DNA from: Rhodospirillum sp.
GTDB taxonomy: Bacteria > Pseudomonadota > Alphaproteobacteria > Rhodospirillales > Rhodospirillaceae
Direction: 5' to 3'
Assembly: GCA_021741145.1 (NCBI GenBank)
Contig: JAIOYK010000028.1
Location: 1 to 64,000 of the forward strand
Length of the DNA stretch: 64,000 bases
The translations under genes were made by a program, and so were the position numbers. How positions within the stretch are numbered: the stretch's first letter is position 1; the number at the start of each line of letters is the position of its first letter. This document shows, in pieces, positions 7,153 to 14,841 of the stretch. Below the pieces are notes generated by a model that worked only from the letters and a program-made list of their open reading frames with translations, had not been told where the DNA came from and did not search any database.

Positions 7153-8619
7153 ATGGTCGTCATTCTCACCGAACGGAAGCCCGACAGCTTTCCCCCCGCC
7201 ATTGCCGCCCTGGTCCGCGCGCCCCGTAGCTACATCACCCAAGTGCCCCCCTTTCCGGAAGACAGCACCCGGATCCTGAACCTGACCACCGATTGCTCCT
7301 ACCTGGGCATGGCCTATTACGCCTCGCTCTTGGCCGAGGCCCGGGGCCACAAGGTCTTGCCGGGGGTGGACGCCATCGTCAATCTGAACCGGGGGTCCGT
7401 CCGCCGCCTGCTGATCCGCGAGCTGAACGAGGCCTTGCGCACCCGCATGGTTGGGCTCGGCGCGGTGGAACCGAACCCCTTCACCCTGTTCATTGCCTTC
7501 GGTGCCACCCCCGATAGCCGCTTCGGAAAATTCGCCCGTCAGATCTGGGAAGCCTTCCAGTTTCCCCTGCTGCGGGTCGCCATTCATCCGGACCCCAAGC
7601 ATCAGTGGAAGGTCGACGATATTGATCCCGTCTCCGCCAAGGCCCTGGGAGTGGACGAGGAGACCTTCTTCCAAGCCCAACTCGCCAAGGCCCTGAAGGG
7701 GGAGTGGAAACCGCCCAAGCCCCGCAAGACGGCCCGCTGGTCGCTGGCGGTGCTCTACAACGAGGCCGACCCCCTGCGGCCCTCGGATAAGGGAGCCCTG
7801 CGCAAACTGGCCCGTGCCGCGGAAAGGCGCGGCATGGAGGTGGACATCATTGGCAAGGGAGACCTGGGCCGCCTGGCCCAGTTCGACGCCCTGTTCATTC
7901 GGGAAACCACCAACGTCAACCACCACACCTTCACCTTCGCCCGGGCCGCGGAGGCCGAGGGCATGCCGGTCATCGACGACCCCCAATCCATCCTTCGGTG
8001 CACCAACAAGGTCTATTTGGCCGAACTGTTGAACGCGCATGGCCTCCCCACCCCCGATACCCGAGTCCTTGACCGGCGCCTGCTGACCACGGTGGACCGG
8101 CATTTGGACTACCCCATTGTCCTGAAGGTGCCGGACGGCAGTTTTTCCCGGGGCGTCGTCAAGGTCGACACCCGCGAAGCCTTGCTCAAGGTGGGGCGCG
8201 AGCTTCTCTCCTCCTCGGACCTGATCCTGGCCCAGGAATTCCTGCCCACGTCCTACGACTGGCGGATCGGGGTCCTGAACGGCCAACCCCTCTTTGCCTG
8301 CCAATACCTGATGAGCCGCAAGCATTGGCAAATCGTCAACCACAAGGCCGACGGCACAGTGGCGATGGGTGGCTTCCACACCCTGGACGTGGACGAGGCG
8401 CCGCCGGAGGTCATCACCCTCGCCCTGCGGTCCGCGGCCCTGATGGGCAACGGTCTTTATGGCGTGGATATCAAGCAGACGGACCGGGGCTGCGTGGTGA
8501 TCGAGGTCAACGATAACCCCAGCCTCGATTCCGGAGTGGAGGACAAGGTTCTGAAGGACCAGCTTTACAATATCTTGGTGGGGGAATTCATCCGCCGGTT
8601 AGAGGAAGCCCAGGGGTAA
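7153..8619 (+). CDS. RimK-type ATP-grasp ligase with RLAN N-terminal domain
   Basis: A 488-residue protein. The first ~150 residues (VVILTERKPDSFPPA onward) fit the RimK-like ATP-grasp N-terminal (RLAN) domain. After a linker of positively charged residues, the ATP-grasp core starts near residue 290: CTNKVYLAELLNAHGLPTPDT, YPIVLKVPDGSFSRGVVKV (the glycine-rich lid), LILAQEFLPTSYDWRIGVL and VVIEVNDNPSLDSGVED (metal-binding Glu/Asn). RimK relatives ligate amino acids to proteins or peptides. AGGA precedes the ATG by 8 bases. It almost certainly works with the GNAT/C39 fusion upstream. The amino acid and acceptor are not deducible. Confidence 0.88.
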   Translation: MVVILTERKPDSFPPAIAALVRAPRSYITQVPPFPEDSTRILNLTTDCSYLGMAYYASLLAEARGHKVLPGVDAIVNLNRGSVRRLLIRELNEALRTRMVGLGAVEPNPFTLFIAFGATPDSRFGKFARQIWEAFQFPLLRVAIHPDPKHQWKVDDIDPVSAKALGVDEETFFQAQLAKALKGEWKPPKPRKTARWSLAVLYNEADPLRPSDKGALRKLARAAERRGMEVDIIGKGDLGRLAQFDALFIRETTNVNHHTFTFARAAEAEGMPVIDDPQSILRCTNKVYLAELLNAHGLPTPDTRVLDRRLLTTVDRHLDYPIVLKVPDGSFSRGVVKVDTREALLKVGRELLSSSDLILAQEFLPTSYDWRIGVLNGQPLFACQYLMSRKHWQIVNHKADGTVAMGGFHTLDVDEAPPEVITLALRSAALMGNGLYGVDIKQTDRGCVVIEVNDNPSLDSGVEDKVLKDQLYNILVGEFIRRLEEAQG

Positions 8620-8700
8620 TTCCGTCGAGAGGAGAAAACGTCCCAAGCCTGTCATTTTTTTGAAAGCCGGGGCTTGCATGGCCCCAGGGGATCATGTACA

Positions 8701-8728
8701 CACCCGGTCTCGCTTGCGAGCGACCGGT
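8701..8728 (+). other. Imperfect hairpin in the tRNA-Phe leader
   Basis: CCGGTC and TCGC on the left face GCGAGCGACCGG on the right, forming an imperfect stem-loop (about 8703-8727) that ends one base before the mature tRNA. It could mark the 5' leader cleaved by RNase P or simply be structured spacer. No clear promoter could be assigned upstream. Confidence 0.35.
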
Positions 8729-8804
8729 GCCCGGGTAGCTCAGTTGGTAGAGCATGCGACTGAAAATCGCAGTGTCGGCAGTTCGACTCTGTCCCCGGGC
8801 ACCA
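8729..8804 (+). tRNA. tRNA-Phe (anticodon GAA)
   Basis: A complete 76-nt cloverleaf. The acceptor stem GCCCGGG (8729-8735) pairs with CCCGGGC (8794-8800). The D-arm is GCTC/GAGC. The anticodon stem TGCGA/TCGCA closes the loop CTGAAAA with anticodon GAA at 8762-8764. The T-arm is GGCAG/CTGTC around TTCGACT. Discriminator A at 8801 is followed by an encoded CCA. It is monocistronic. Confidence 0.97.
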
Positions 8805-8812
8805 CTTTCCTC

Positions 8813-8832
8813 CCCGTCCTCTCGGACGGGTT
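8813..8832 (+). terminator. Possible tRNA-Phe terminator hairpin
   Basis: CCCGTCC (8813-8819), loop TCTC, GGACGGG (8824-8830), eight bases after the tRNA 3' end. The stem is perfect, but only two T follow, so termination may be weak or the hairpin may only define the 3' trailer. Confidence 0.45.
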
Positions 8833-8869
8833 GAAGCCGCCCCAAAAAAGCTCCCGATGTCTTTTCGCC

Positions 8870-8890
8870 CCTTCGGTTCCAGACCGAAGG
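8870..8890. other. Intergenic hairpin downstream of tRNA-Phe
   Basis: A perfect 8-bp stem, CCTTCGGT (8870-8877) against ACCGAAGG (8883-8890), with a five-base loop. It lies between tRNA-Phe and the HATPase-like gene. There is no T-tract directly after it; GGCGTTTT follows nine bases on. The role is unclear. Confidence 0.4.
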
Positions 8891-9056
8891 CCTTGGCGTT
8901 TTCGCTTCGCGGAAGACAGACGCCCATGGAAATCAGCATGCGCGCCATGCCAAGGCGTTGAATTGGATCGGAATTTGTGCGGCGCAAAAAAATTTCAGCC
9001 CTTTGGCGGTCAAACCGTTGTAACATAGGACCCGTAACGGAAGAAAAGGACCGCCC

Positions 9057-9587
9057 ATGTGCCCGACGTCCACGCAGGCCCTCGGCCCGGCCACCCCCGA
9101 GACGGGGGATGGCCCCCTTGGAGAAACCCTCGTCACGACCCTGCCCACCCCCCTTCCCAAAGTGGAGTCTCCGGACAGGGCCGTTGATCTCTCCCTCGTC
9201 GCGGAGCAGGCCATTTTGGCAAACCGGGATCTGGCCACATCGCTGGGCGTCGCCCTCGCCTGCCATGGCCCGGCCCTGGTCGTGGTGACCGATGGACGGG
9301 AAGTTCAACGGGTTCTGGAAGACCTTCTGTCCACGGCCCTGCGGCGCCATCCCGCGGAAGGGTGGGTGACCGTCGACATCGCGGCTACCGCCAAGGGCGC
9401 GCGGATCACCGTCAGCGACCGGGGCCTAACCCTCGGCACCCGGGATCTGCGGGCCGTCATGGGTCCGACCCAGGCCGCGGCCCAGCGCGTTGGCGGCGGC
9501 CTCATGACCCAGGACGGCTCCGAGGACGGCAACGGCATTTCCTTCACGGTGTTCAATCGAATCAAGGCCACGGCGCCGGTCCACTGA
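9057..9587 (+). CDS. Degenerate histidine-kinase-like ATPase domain protein
   Basis: A 176-residue protein whose second half follows the HATPase_c pattern: VLEDLLSTALRRHPAEGWVTVDI occupies the N-box position, ITVSDRGLTLG the G1 box and VGGGL the G2 region. Key residues differ: the N-box Asn residues are Asp and Thr, and the G1 box keeps Asp and one Gly but loses the second Gly. ATP binding is therefore doubtful. The first 45 residues are low complexity. There is no phospho-acceptor helix or sensor. AGGA lies 6 bases before the ATG. It may be a decoy or scaffold derived from a two-component kinase; this is an inference. No partner gene is adjacent. Confidence 0.6.
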   Translation: MCPTSTQALGPATPETGDGPLGETLVTTLPTPLPKVESPDRAVDLSLVAEQAILANRDLATSLGVALACHGPALVVVTDGREVQRVLEDLLSTALRRHPAEGWVTVDIAATAKGARITVSDRGLTLGTRDLRAVMGPTQAAAQRVGGGLMTQDGSEDGNGISFTVFNRIKATAPVH

Positions 9588-9660
9588 CCCCCCGCGCCAA
9601 GGCCTTCAAAAGGCACCATGGCCCGCGTATGCAGAGGCCCGTGTATTCTGACTTTATCCA

Positions 9661-9713
9661 CGCATCACCCTTCCAAGCTCCGGCTGACGCCTTTCGTTTG
9701 GAAGGGTGATGCG
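9661..9713. terminator. Perfect 16-bp inverted repeat between convergent genes
   Basis: CGCATCACCCTTCCAA (9661-9676) is repeated exactly as its reverse complement at 9698-9713, around a 21-base loop. It lies 74 bases after the HATPase-like gene and 10 bases after the end of the convergent small membrane protein, so it may serve both as a terminator. The loop is long and no T-tract follows on either strand. Confidence 0.5.
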
Positions 9714-9723
9714 CGACGCGGTT

Positions 9724-10113
9724 TTATCGCCGAATGGCTTGGTCCCGGTCCTTGCGGATCAGAACTTCCTCGCCATTGAAGCGGTTCTTCCGATAGGTGG
9801 CGAACCGGGCCTCGGTTTGGGCCGCGGTTTCGGCCTCCCCGGTGGGAGTCATGTCCTTGTCGGTCCAAAAGCGAACCTCGCACCCCGGCGTGCCTTCGCA
9901 ATAGGTCTCGGCCGCCTGGAACAGGCGCTCGTCCGACAGTTCACCTGGCGGAACAAAGACATAGTGGATCAAGGGCTTGCCGCCCAACTTCTCGATTCCG
10001 GTCCCGGCGAGGGGGTTCGCCCGTTGTTCGTCGGGCAAATTGAGATAGTAGACAACGCCGAAAGTCACGGCGAACAAGACCAAAGCGGCGGCGAACGTGC
10101 CAAACCGTCCCAT
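9724..10113 (-). CDS. Small membrane-anchored protein of unknown function
   Basis: A 129-residue protein with one N-terminal hydrophobic helix (TFAAALVLFAVTFGVVYYL, residues 5-23) and a hydrophilic remainder, probably periplasmic. The remainder contains HYVFVPPGELSDERLFQAAETYC and a nearby second cysteine in GTPGCEV, which could form a disulfide. The ATG at 10113 is preferred: AAAGGAA lies about 9 bases upstream and the helix then starts close to the N-terminus. An upstream ATG at 10167 would add 18 residues. I do not recognise the family. Confidence 0.6.
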   Translation of the reverse strand: MGRFGTFAAALVLFAVTFGVVYYLNLPDEQRANPLAGTGIEKLGGKPLIHYVFVPPGELSDERLFQAAETYCEGTPGCEVRFWTDKDMTPTGEAETAAQTEARFATYRKNRFNGEEVLIRKDRDQAIRR

Positions 10114-10310
10114 GGATTCCGTTCCTTTCACGAAATATTTTCCAACTCGTCCCGGAAAATGGGCCATGGTAAGCCTTTCGTAAAGAGCCGATCCGTTGAT
10201 CCCCCATTTGTTTCATGGGGCTTGCGTCCATGAATCGGTTGAAGGGGGCGGAGGATCTCGGGTATCCATGGCGGTCCGCCCGGACCGAACGTCCGCGCCT
10301 TTTCACTTCC

Positions 10311-10331
10311 GTGATCCGTGATCCGTGATCC
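10311..10331 (+). repeat. Three tandem GTGATCC heptamers
   Basis: GTGATCC occurs three times in exact tandem immediately upstream of ileS (its start is at 10353). The purpose is unknown; it may be a slippage product in the ileS leader. Confidence 0.7.
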
Positions 10332-10352
10332 CAGGCTCCGAGACCCTACGCC

Positions 10353-13196
10353 ATGACCGTCGATTACAAGTCCACCGTCTTCCTTCCCAAGACCGACTTC
10401 CCCATGAAGGCCGGGCTCGCCCAGAAGGAACCCGACATTCTGGCGCGCTGGGAAAAGCTCGACATTTACGCCCGTCTGCGCGCGCAGTCCAAGGGGCGCG
10501 AGAAGTTCGTCCTGCACGACGGCCCGCCCTACGCCAATGGCCACCTGCACAACGGCCATGCGCTGAACAAGATCCTCAAGGACGTGATCACCCGGTCCCA
10601 GCAGATGCTGGGCAAGGACAGCAATTATGTTCCCGGCTGGGATTGCCACGGCCTGCCCATCGAATGGAAGATCGAGGAGCGCTACCGGGCCAAGGGCCAG
10701 AACAAGGACGAGGTGGACGTGGTCGAATTCCGCAAGGAATGCCGCCAGTTCGCCGAGGAATGGATCGACATCCAGCGCGAGGAATTCAAGCGCCTGGGCG
10801 TCTGTGGCGACTGGAAGACCCCCTACACCACCATGGCCTACAAGGCCGAGGCCCAGATCGTCCGCGAGTTGGGCAAGTTCCTGATGAACGGCGGCCTCTA
10901 TAAAGGAGCCAAGCCGGTCCTGTGGTCCGTGGTCGAGAAGACCGCGCTCGCCGATGCCGAGGTCGAGTACCAGGATCACACCTCCACCACCATCTGGATC
11001 CGCTTCCCCGTCGTCCGCGCCTCCATCACGGCGCTGGAGGGAACCTCCATCGTCATCTGGACCACCACCCCCTGGACCATGCCGGGCAACCGGGCCATCG
11101 CCTATGGGGCGGACATGGATTACATGGTCATCCGCGCCACCGAGGTGACCGAGGGCTCCCATGCCCACGCCGGGGAGCGTCTGGCCGTCTGCGTCGACCT
11201 GCTCGACGACGTGCTGAAGCGGGCGGGCATCACCGCGCACGAGGAAGTGGCCCGCATGAAGGGTGCCGAACTCGTCGGCTCCACCTGCCGCCACCCCTGG
11301 CGGGGCAAGGGCTATGACTTCGACGTCCCCCTGTTGGCCGGGGACTTCGTCACGACCGAACAGGGCACGGGCTTCGTCCACATCGCCCCCGGTCATGGCG
11401 AGGACGACTACTTCCTGGGCCGCGACAACGGCATCCAGCCACCCGATACCGTCGATGGAGACGGGCTCTACATGGACCATGTACCCCTGTTCGCCGGCAA
11501 GCATGTCTTTAAAATCGCTCCGGATATCGTCGCGGCCATGGTCGATGTCGACGCCCTGCTGGCCGAGGGCAAGCTCGAGCACAGCTACCCTCATTCCTGG
11601 CGCTCCAAGGCGCCCCTGATCTTCCGCAATACCCCGCAGTGGTTCATCTCCATGGAGACCAACGGTCTGCGGGAGAAAGCTCTGAAGGCCATCGACGACA
11701 CCCGTTGGATCCCGGCGCGGGGCCGCAACCGCATCGGCTCCATGATTGAAAGCCGCCCGGACTGGTGTGTCTCCCGCCAGCGGGCCTGGGGCGTGCCCAT
11801 CGCCATTTTCGTCGACAAAACCACCGGCGAGCCCCTGCGCGACCAGAGCGTCATCGACCGCATCGCCGAGACTTTCGAGACCGAGGGCGCGGATGCCTGG
11901 TTCATCGGGGACCCCAAGCGCTTCCTTGGCCCGGAACATGACCCAGACAACTTCGAGCCCGTGCGCGACATTGTCGAGGTCTGGTTCGACAGCGGATCCA
12001 CCCATGCCTTCGTCCTGGAAGCCCGCGAAGACCTGAAATGGCCCGCGGACCTGTACCTGGAAGGCTCCGACCAGCATCGGGGCTGGTTCCACACCTCCCT
12101 GCTGGAAAGCGCGGGCACCCGGGGCCGGGCGCCCTATGACGCGGTGTTGACCCACGGCTTCCTGCTCGACGAAAAGGGCGACAAGCTCTCCAAATCCAAG
12201 GGCAACGCCGAAAGCCCGCAAAAGGTGGTCTCCACGGCGGGCGCGGACATCATGCGGCTTTGGGTCGTGTCCTCCGACTATACCGGGGATATCCGGTTCG
12301 GGCCGGAAATCCTCAAGCAGACCACGGACACCTACCGCCGTCTGCGCAACACCCTGCGCTTCCTGCTGGGTGCCCTCAATGGCCTGGACGCCCCCCCCCC
12401 CCTGCCCCCGGCGGAGGAGCTCCCGGAGCTGGAACGCTGGATCCTGCACCGCTTGGCGGAGCTGGACGCCAAGGTCCGGTCCTGCTGCGCCGATTTCGCC
12501 TTCCACGACATGTTCCAGGAGTTGCATACCTTCTGCGCCCTGGACCTGTCGGCCTTTTACTTCGACATCCGCAAGGACGCGCTCTATTGCGACGCGCCGG
12601 ACAGCCCCCGCCGGGTGGCCTGCCGGGCGGTGATGGGCCAGGTCTTCGACTACTTGGTGAAGTGGATGGCGCCCTTCCTCTGCTTCACCGCCGAGGAGGC
12701 TTGGCTGACCCGCTACCCCAGCGAGACCGACAGCATCCACTTTCACACCTTCCCCGAGGCTCCCGAGACCTGGACGGACGCGGTCCTGGCCGCGCGTTGG
12801 GCCAAGGTGCGGCGCCTGCGCCGGGTGGTCACCGGAGCCCTGGAAGTGGCCCGGGCCAACAAAACCATCGGCGCGAGCCTTCAGGCCGCTCCCCTGGTCC
12901 ATGCCCCCGCCGAGCTGATCGCGGCCTGCGAGGGTCTGGACATGGCGGAAATCTGCATCACCTCGACCATTTCCCTGGTCGACTCGGCCACCGATCCCGT
13001 CCCCAAGGGCGCCCATGCGCTGGACGACGTGGCCGACACCGGAGTCGTCGTGGTCCTGGCCGTGGGCGAGAAATGCCAGCGCTGCTGGATGGTCCTGCCC
13101 GACGTGGGAACCCATGACCACGAAGGGGTCTGCGACCGCTGCGACGACGCCGTGGCCAAGCACCTCGAGGCCCAGCGCCCCGAAGCGACGGCCTGA
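10353..13196 (+). CDS. ileS: Isoleucyl-tRNA synthetase
   Basis: A 947-residue class I synthetase that charges tRNA-Ile and edits misactivated valine. The HIGH-type motif HNGH is at residues 66-69 within DGPPYANGHLHNGHALNK. The KMSKS-type motif KLSKS is at residues 611-615. The C-terminal zinc knuckle uses C908, C911, C927 and C930 (CQRCW, CDRC). Length and architecture match bacterial eubacterial-type IleRS. No strong Shine-Dalgarno precedes the ATG. A 12-C tract inside the gene encodes Ala-Pro-Pro-Pro near residue 680. The stop is 4 bases before the lspA start, so the two are coupled. Confidence 0.97.
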   Translation: MTVDYKSTVFLPKTDFPMKAGLAQKEPDILARWEKLDIYARLRAQSKGREKFVLHDGPPYANGHLHNGHALNKILKDVITRSQQMLGKDSNYVPGWDCHGLPIEWKIEERYRAKGQNKDEVDVVEFRKECRQFAEEWIDIQREEFKRLGVCGDWKTPYTTMAYKAEAQIVRELGKFLMNGGLYKGAKPVLWSVVEKTALADAEVEYQDHTSTTIWIRFPVVRASITALEGTSIVIWTTTPWTMPGNRAIAYGADMDYMVIRATEVTEGSHAHAGERLAVCVDLLDDVLKRAGITAHEEVARMKGAELVGSTCRHPWRGKGYDFDVPLLAGDFVTTEQGTGFVHIAPGHGEDDYFLGRDNGIQPPDTVDGDGLYMDHVPLFAGKHVFKIAPDIVAAMVDVDALLAEGKLEHSYPHSWRSKAPLIFRNTPQWFISMETNGLREKALKAIDDTRWIPARGRNRIGSMIESRPDWCVSRQRAWGVPIAIFVDKTTGEPLRDQSVIDRIAETFETEGADAWFIGDPKRFLGPEHDPDNFEPVRDIVEVWFDSGSTHAFVLEAREDLKWPADLYLEGSDQHRGWFHTSLLESAGTRGRAPYDAVLTHGFLLDEKGDKLSKSKGNAESPQKVVSTAGADIMRLWVVSSDYTGDIRFGPEILKQTTDTYRRLRNTLRFLLGALNGLDAPPPLPPAEELPELERWILHRLAELDAKVRSCCADFAFHDMFQELHTFCALDLSAFYFDIRKDALYCDAPDSPRRVACRAVMGQVFDYLVKWMAPFLCFTAEEAWLTRYPSETDSIHFHTFPEAPETWTDAVLAARWAKVRRLRRVVTGALEVARANKTIGASLQAAPLVHAPAELIAACEGLDMAEICITSTISLVDSATDPVPKGAHALDDVADTGVVVVLAVGEKCQRCWMVLPDVGTHDHEGVCDRCDDAVAKHLEAQRPEATA

Positions 13197-13200
13197 TCCC

Positions 13201-13701
13201 ATGCTCTTCGGCTTCCCCCTTCCGCCCCTGCTGTTGGCCCTTGGGATCATGGCTCTGGATCAAGCCAGCAAATGGTGGATCCTGCTCGACGTGATGGCCC
13301 CGCCCCGGGTGATTTCCGTGACCGGATTTTTCAATCTGGTCCTGGTCTGGAACCGGGGTGTCAGCTTCGGGGTGATGAACAACGGCGGCGATTGGAACGC
13401 CTGGATTCTCTCGGCCATCGCCCTGGGGATCGCCGGATCCCTGATCTGGTGGTCGCGCACGGCCCTGGGTTGGGTCCAGAAGGCGGCACTCGGCCTGATC
13501 ATCGGTGGCGCGCTGGGCAATGTGATCGACCGGATGGTCCACGGCGCCGTCGTCGATTTTCTCGACTTTTCGGTCTCGGGATACCATTGGCCCGCCTTCA
13601 ACGTGGCCGACGCGAGCATCACCCTGGGCGCCATTCTGCTGATCGCCGACACCCTGTTCGGGGGAAAGAGGGTCTCCCAGGATCCCAAGGGCAAGGACTG
13701 A
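13201..13701 (+). CDS. lspA: Lipoprotein signal peptidase (signal peptidase II)
   Basis: A 166-residue inner-membrane aspartyl protease that removes signal peptides from diacylglyceryl-modified prolipoproteins. Four hydrophobic helices are visible. The catalytic pair lies in GAVVDFLDF (Asp119) and FNVADASI (Asp137), and WNRGVSFG and GALGNVIDR are standard motifs. The ATG at 13201 is 4 bases after the ileS stop; no earlier start is needed. The next gene encodes a lipoprotein, an expected substrate. Confidence 0.96.
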   Translation: MLFGFPLPPLLLALGIMALDQASKWWILLDVMAPPRVISVTGFFNLVLVWNRGVSFGVMNNGGDWNAWILSAIALGIAGSLIWWSRTALGWVQKAALGLIIGGALGNVIDRMVHGAVVDFLDFSVSGYHWPAFNVADASITLGAILLIADTLFGGKRVSQDPKGKD

Positions 13702-13821
13702 TTTCCCCAGGGACTTGAGCGGACCCCCTAGTCGGGGTACAAAGGGACCGTGTTTCCGTAGGGTCGCGCCTCCACAAACCGGTGGGTTTCGCCGAGTAAA
13801 AAACAAGGAACTTGGGACATC

Positions 13822-14379
13822 ATGACCGCCTCCTGCCGTATTGTTCTGGCCGCCGTCCTGGCCCTGCCGTTGGCGCTTGGCGCCTGTGACAATGCCAAAA
13901 AACAGTTGGGTCTGGAGCGGAACGCCCCGGATGAGTTCAAGGTCGTGACCCGTGCCCCCCTCGCCCTCCCCCCGGATTTCAACCTGCGTCCGCCCGAGCC
14001 CGGCGCCGCCCGGCCCCAGGAAATGGCTCCCCGCGACTCCGCCCGCACGGCCCTGTTGGGCGAGGGCTCCGACATGTCCACGGGTCTGACCAGCGGGGAA
14101 CAGGCTCTCCTGGGCGCCGCCGAGACGGACCGGGCCATCCCCAATATCCGCGACGTGGTGAACCGGGAAACCTCCTCCCTGGCGGCGGAGGACAAGACCT
14201 TCACCGAAAAGCTGGTCTTCTGGCGGAAAAACGAGGAGGACCGCTTCGGCACGACGGTGGATCCCGACGCGGAGAACCAGCGTCTGCGCCAGAACCAGTC
14301 CCTGGGCCGACCGGTCACCGAAGGCCGCACCCCCACCATCGAGCGGCGCCAGCGTGGCATCCTCGAGGGGATTTTCTAA
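13822..14379 (+). CDS. bamF: DUF3035 lipoprotein (BamF-type BAM complex subunit)
   Basis: A 185-residue lipoprotein. The signal sequence ends in the lipobox LALGAC with the acylated Cys22. The mature protein begins with a helix and the family hallmark RNAPDEFKVVTRAPLALPPDF (residues 33-53). The rest is hydrophilic, Pro- and Arg-rich. DUF3035 proteins are alphaproteobacterial subunits of the outer-membrane BAM complex (BamF). It lies 120 bases after lspA, a conserved position. Assignment to the family is firm; the exact function here is inferred from it. Confidence 0.88.
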   Translation: MTASCRIVLAAVLALPLALGACDNAKKQLGLERNAPDEFKVVTRAPLALPPDFNLRPPEPGAARPQEMAPRDSARTALLGEGSDMSTGLTSGEQALLGAAETDRAIPNIRDVVNRETSSLAAEDKTFTEKLVFWRKNEEDRFGTTVDPDAENQRLRQNQSLGRPVTEGRTPTIERRQRGILEGIF

Positions 14380-14412
14380 GCCCCGGCCCGCCCGCCTTTC
14401 CATGCCCCCCCC

Positions 14413-14841
14413 ATGACCGACAGCTTGACGCCCGCCCAACGCTCCGAGCGCATGGGGCGGGTGAAGGGACGCGACACCAAGCCGGAACTCCAGGTCCGCC
14501 GTCTGCTGACGGAGCTGGGCTACCGCTACCGACTCCAGCGCAAGGACCTGCCGGGCAAGCCGGACATCGCGTTCCTAGGGCGACGGAAAGTGATTTTCGT
14601 CCATGGCTGCTTTTGGCACCGCCACCCGGATCCCACCTGTCCGCTCGCCCGCCTGCCCAAGAGCCGCCTGGACTTCTGGCTGCCAAAACTCGAGGCCAAC
14701 CGCGCCCGCGACCTGCGGACTCAGTCGGACTTAACCGCCCTGGGTTGGCGGTTTCATATCGTCTGGGAATGTGAGATCAAGGACGGCGAACGCTTGAAGA
14801 CCACACTGAGGCGTTTCCTGGAGGACCCATGCGGAGCGTAG
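14413..14841 (+). CDS. vsr: Very short patch repair endonuclease
   Basis: A 142-residue Vsr endonuclease, which nicks at T:G mismatches produced when 5-methylcytosine deaminates. Visible motifs: RSERMGRVKGRDTKPELQVRRLL at the N-terminus, KDLPGKPDIAFLGRRKVIFVHG with the catalytic Asp (residue ~55), and CFWHRHPDPTC with zinc/active-site His and Cys. The length is normal. Its last 13 bases overlap the start of the cytosine methyltransferase gene, so the two are translationally coupled and act together. It lies 33 bases after bamF and may be read from the same transcript. Confidence 0.94.
   Translation: MTDSLTPAQRSERMGRVKGRDTKPELQVRRLLTELGYRYRLQRKDLPGKPDIAFLGRRKVIFVHGCFWHRHPDPTCPLARLPKSRLDFWLPKLEANRARDLRTQSDLTALGWRFHIVWECEIKDGERLKTTLRRFLEDPCGA

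Noticed and set aside
5560-8379. Open minus-strand frame of about 939 codons opposite yacG, the GNAT/C39 gene and the RimK gene
   Set aside because: It is antisense to three well-supported genes, has no family similarity and runs across their boundaries. GC-rich codon bias creates such frames.
10128-13250. Minus-strand frame of about 1040 codons opposite ileS
   Set aside because: Antisense to a firmly identified essential gene with all catalytic motifs; composition is that of a reversed coding strand.
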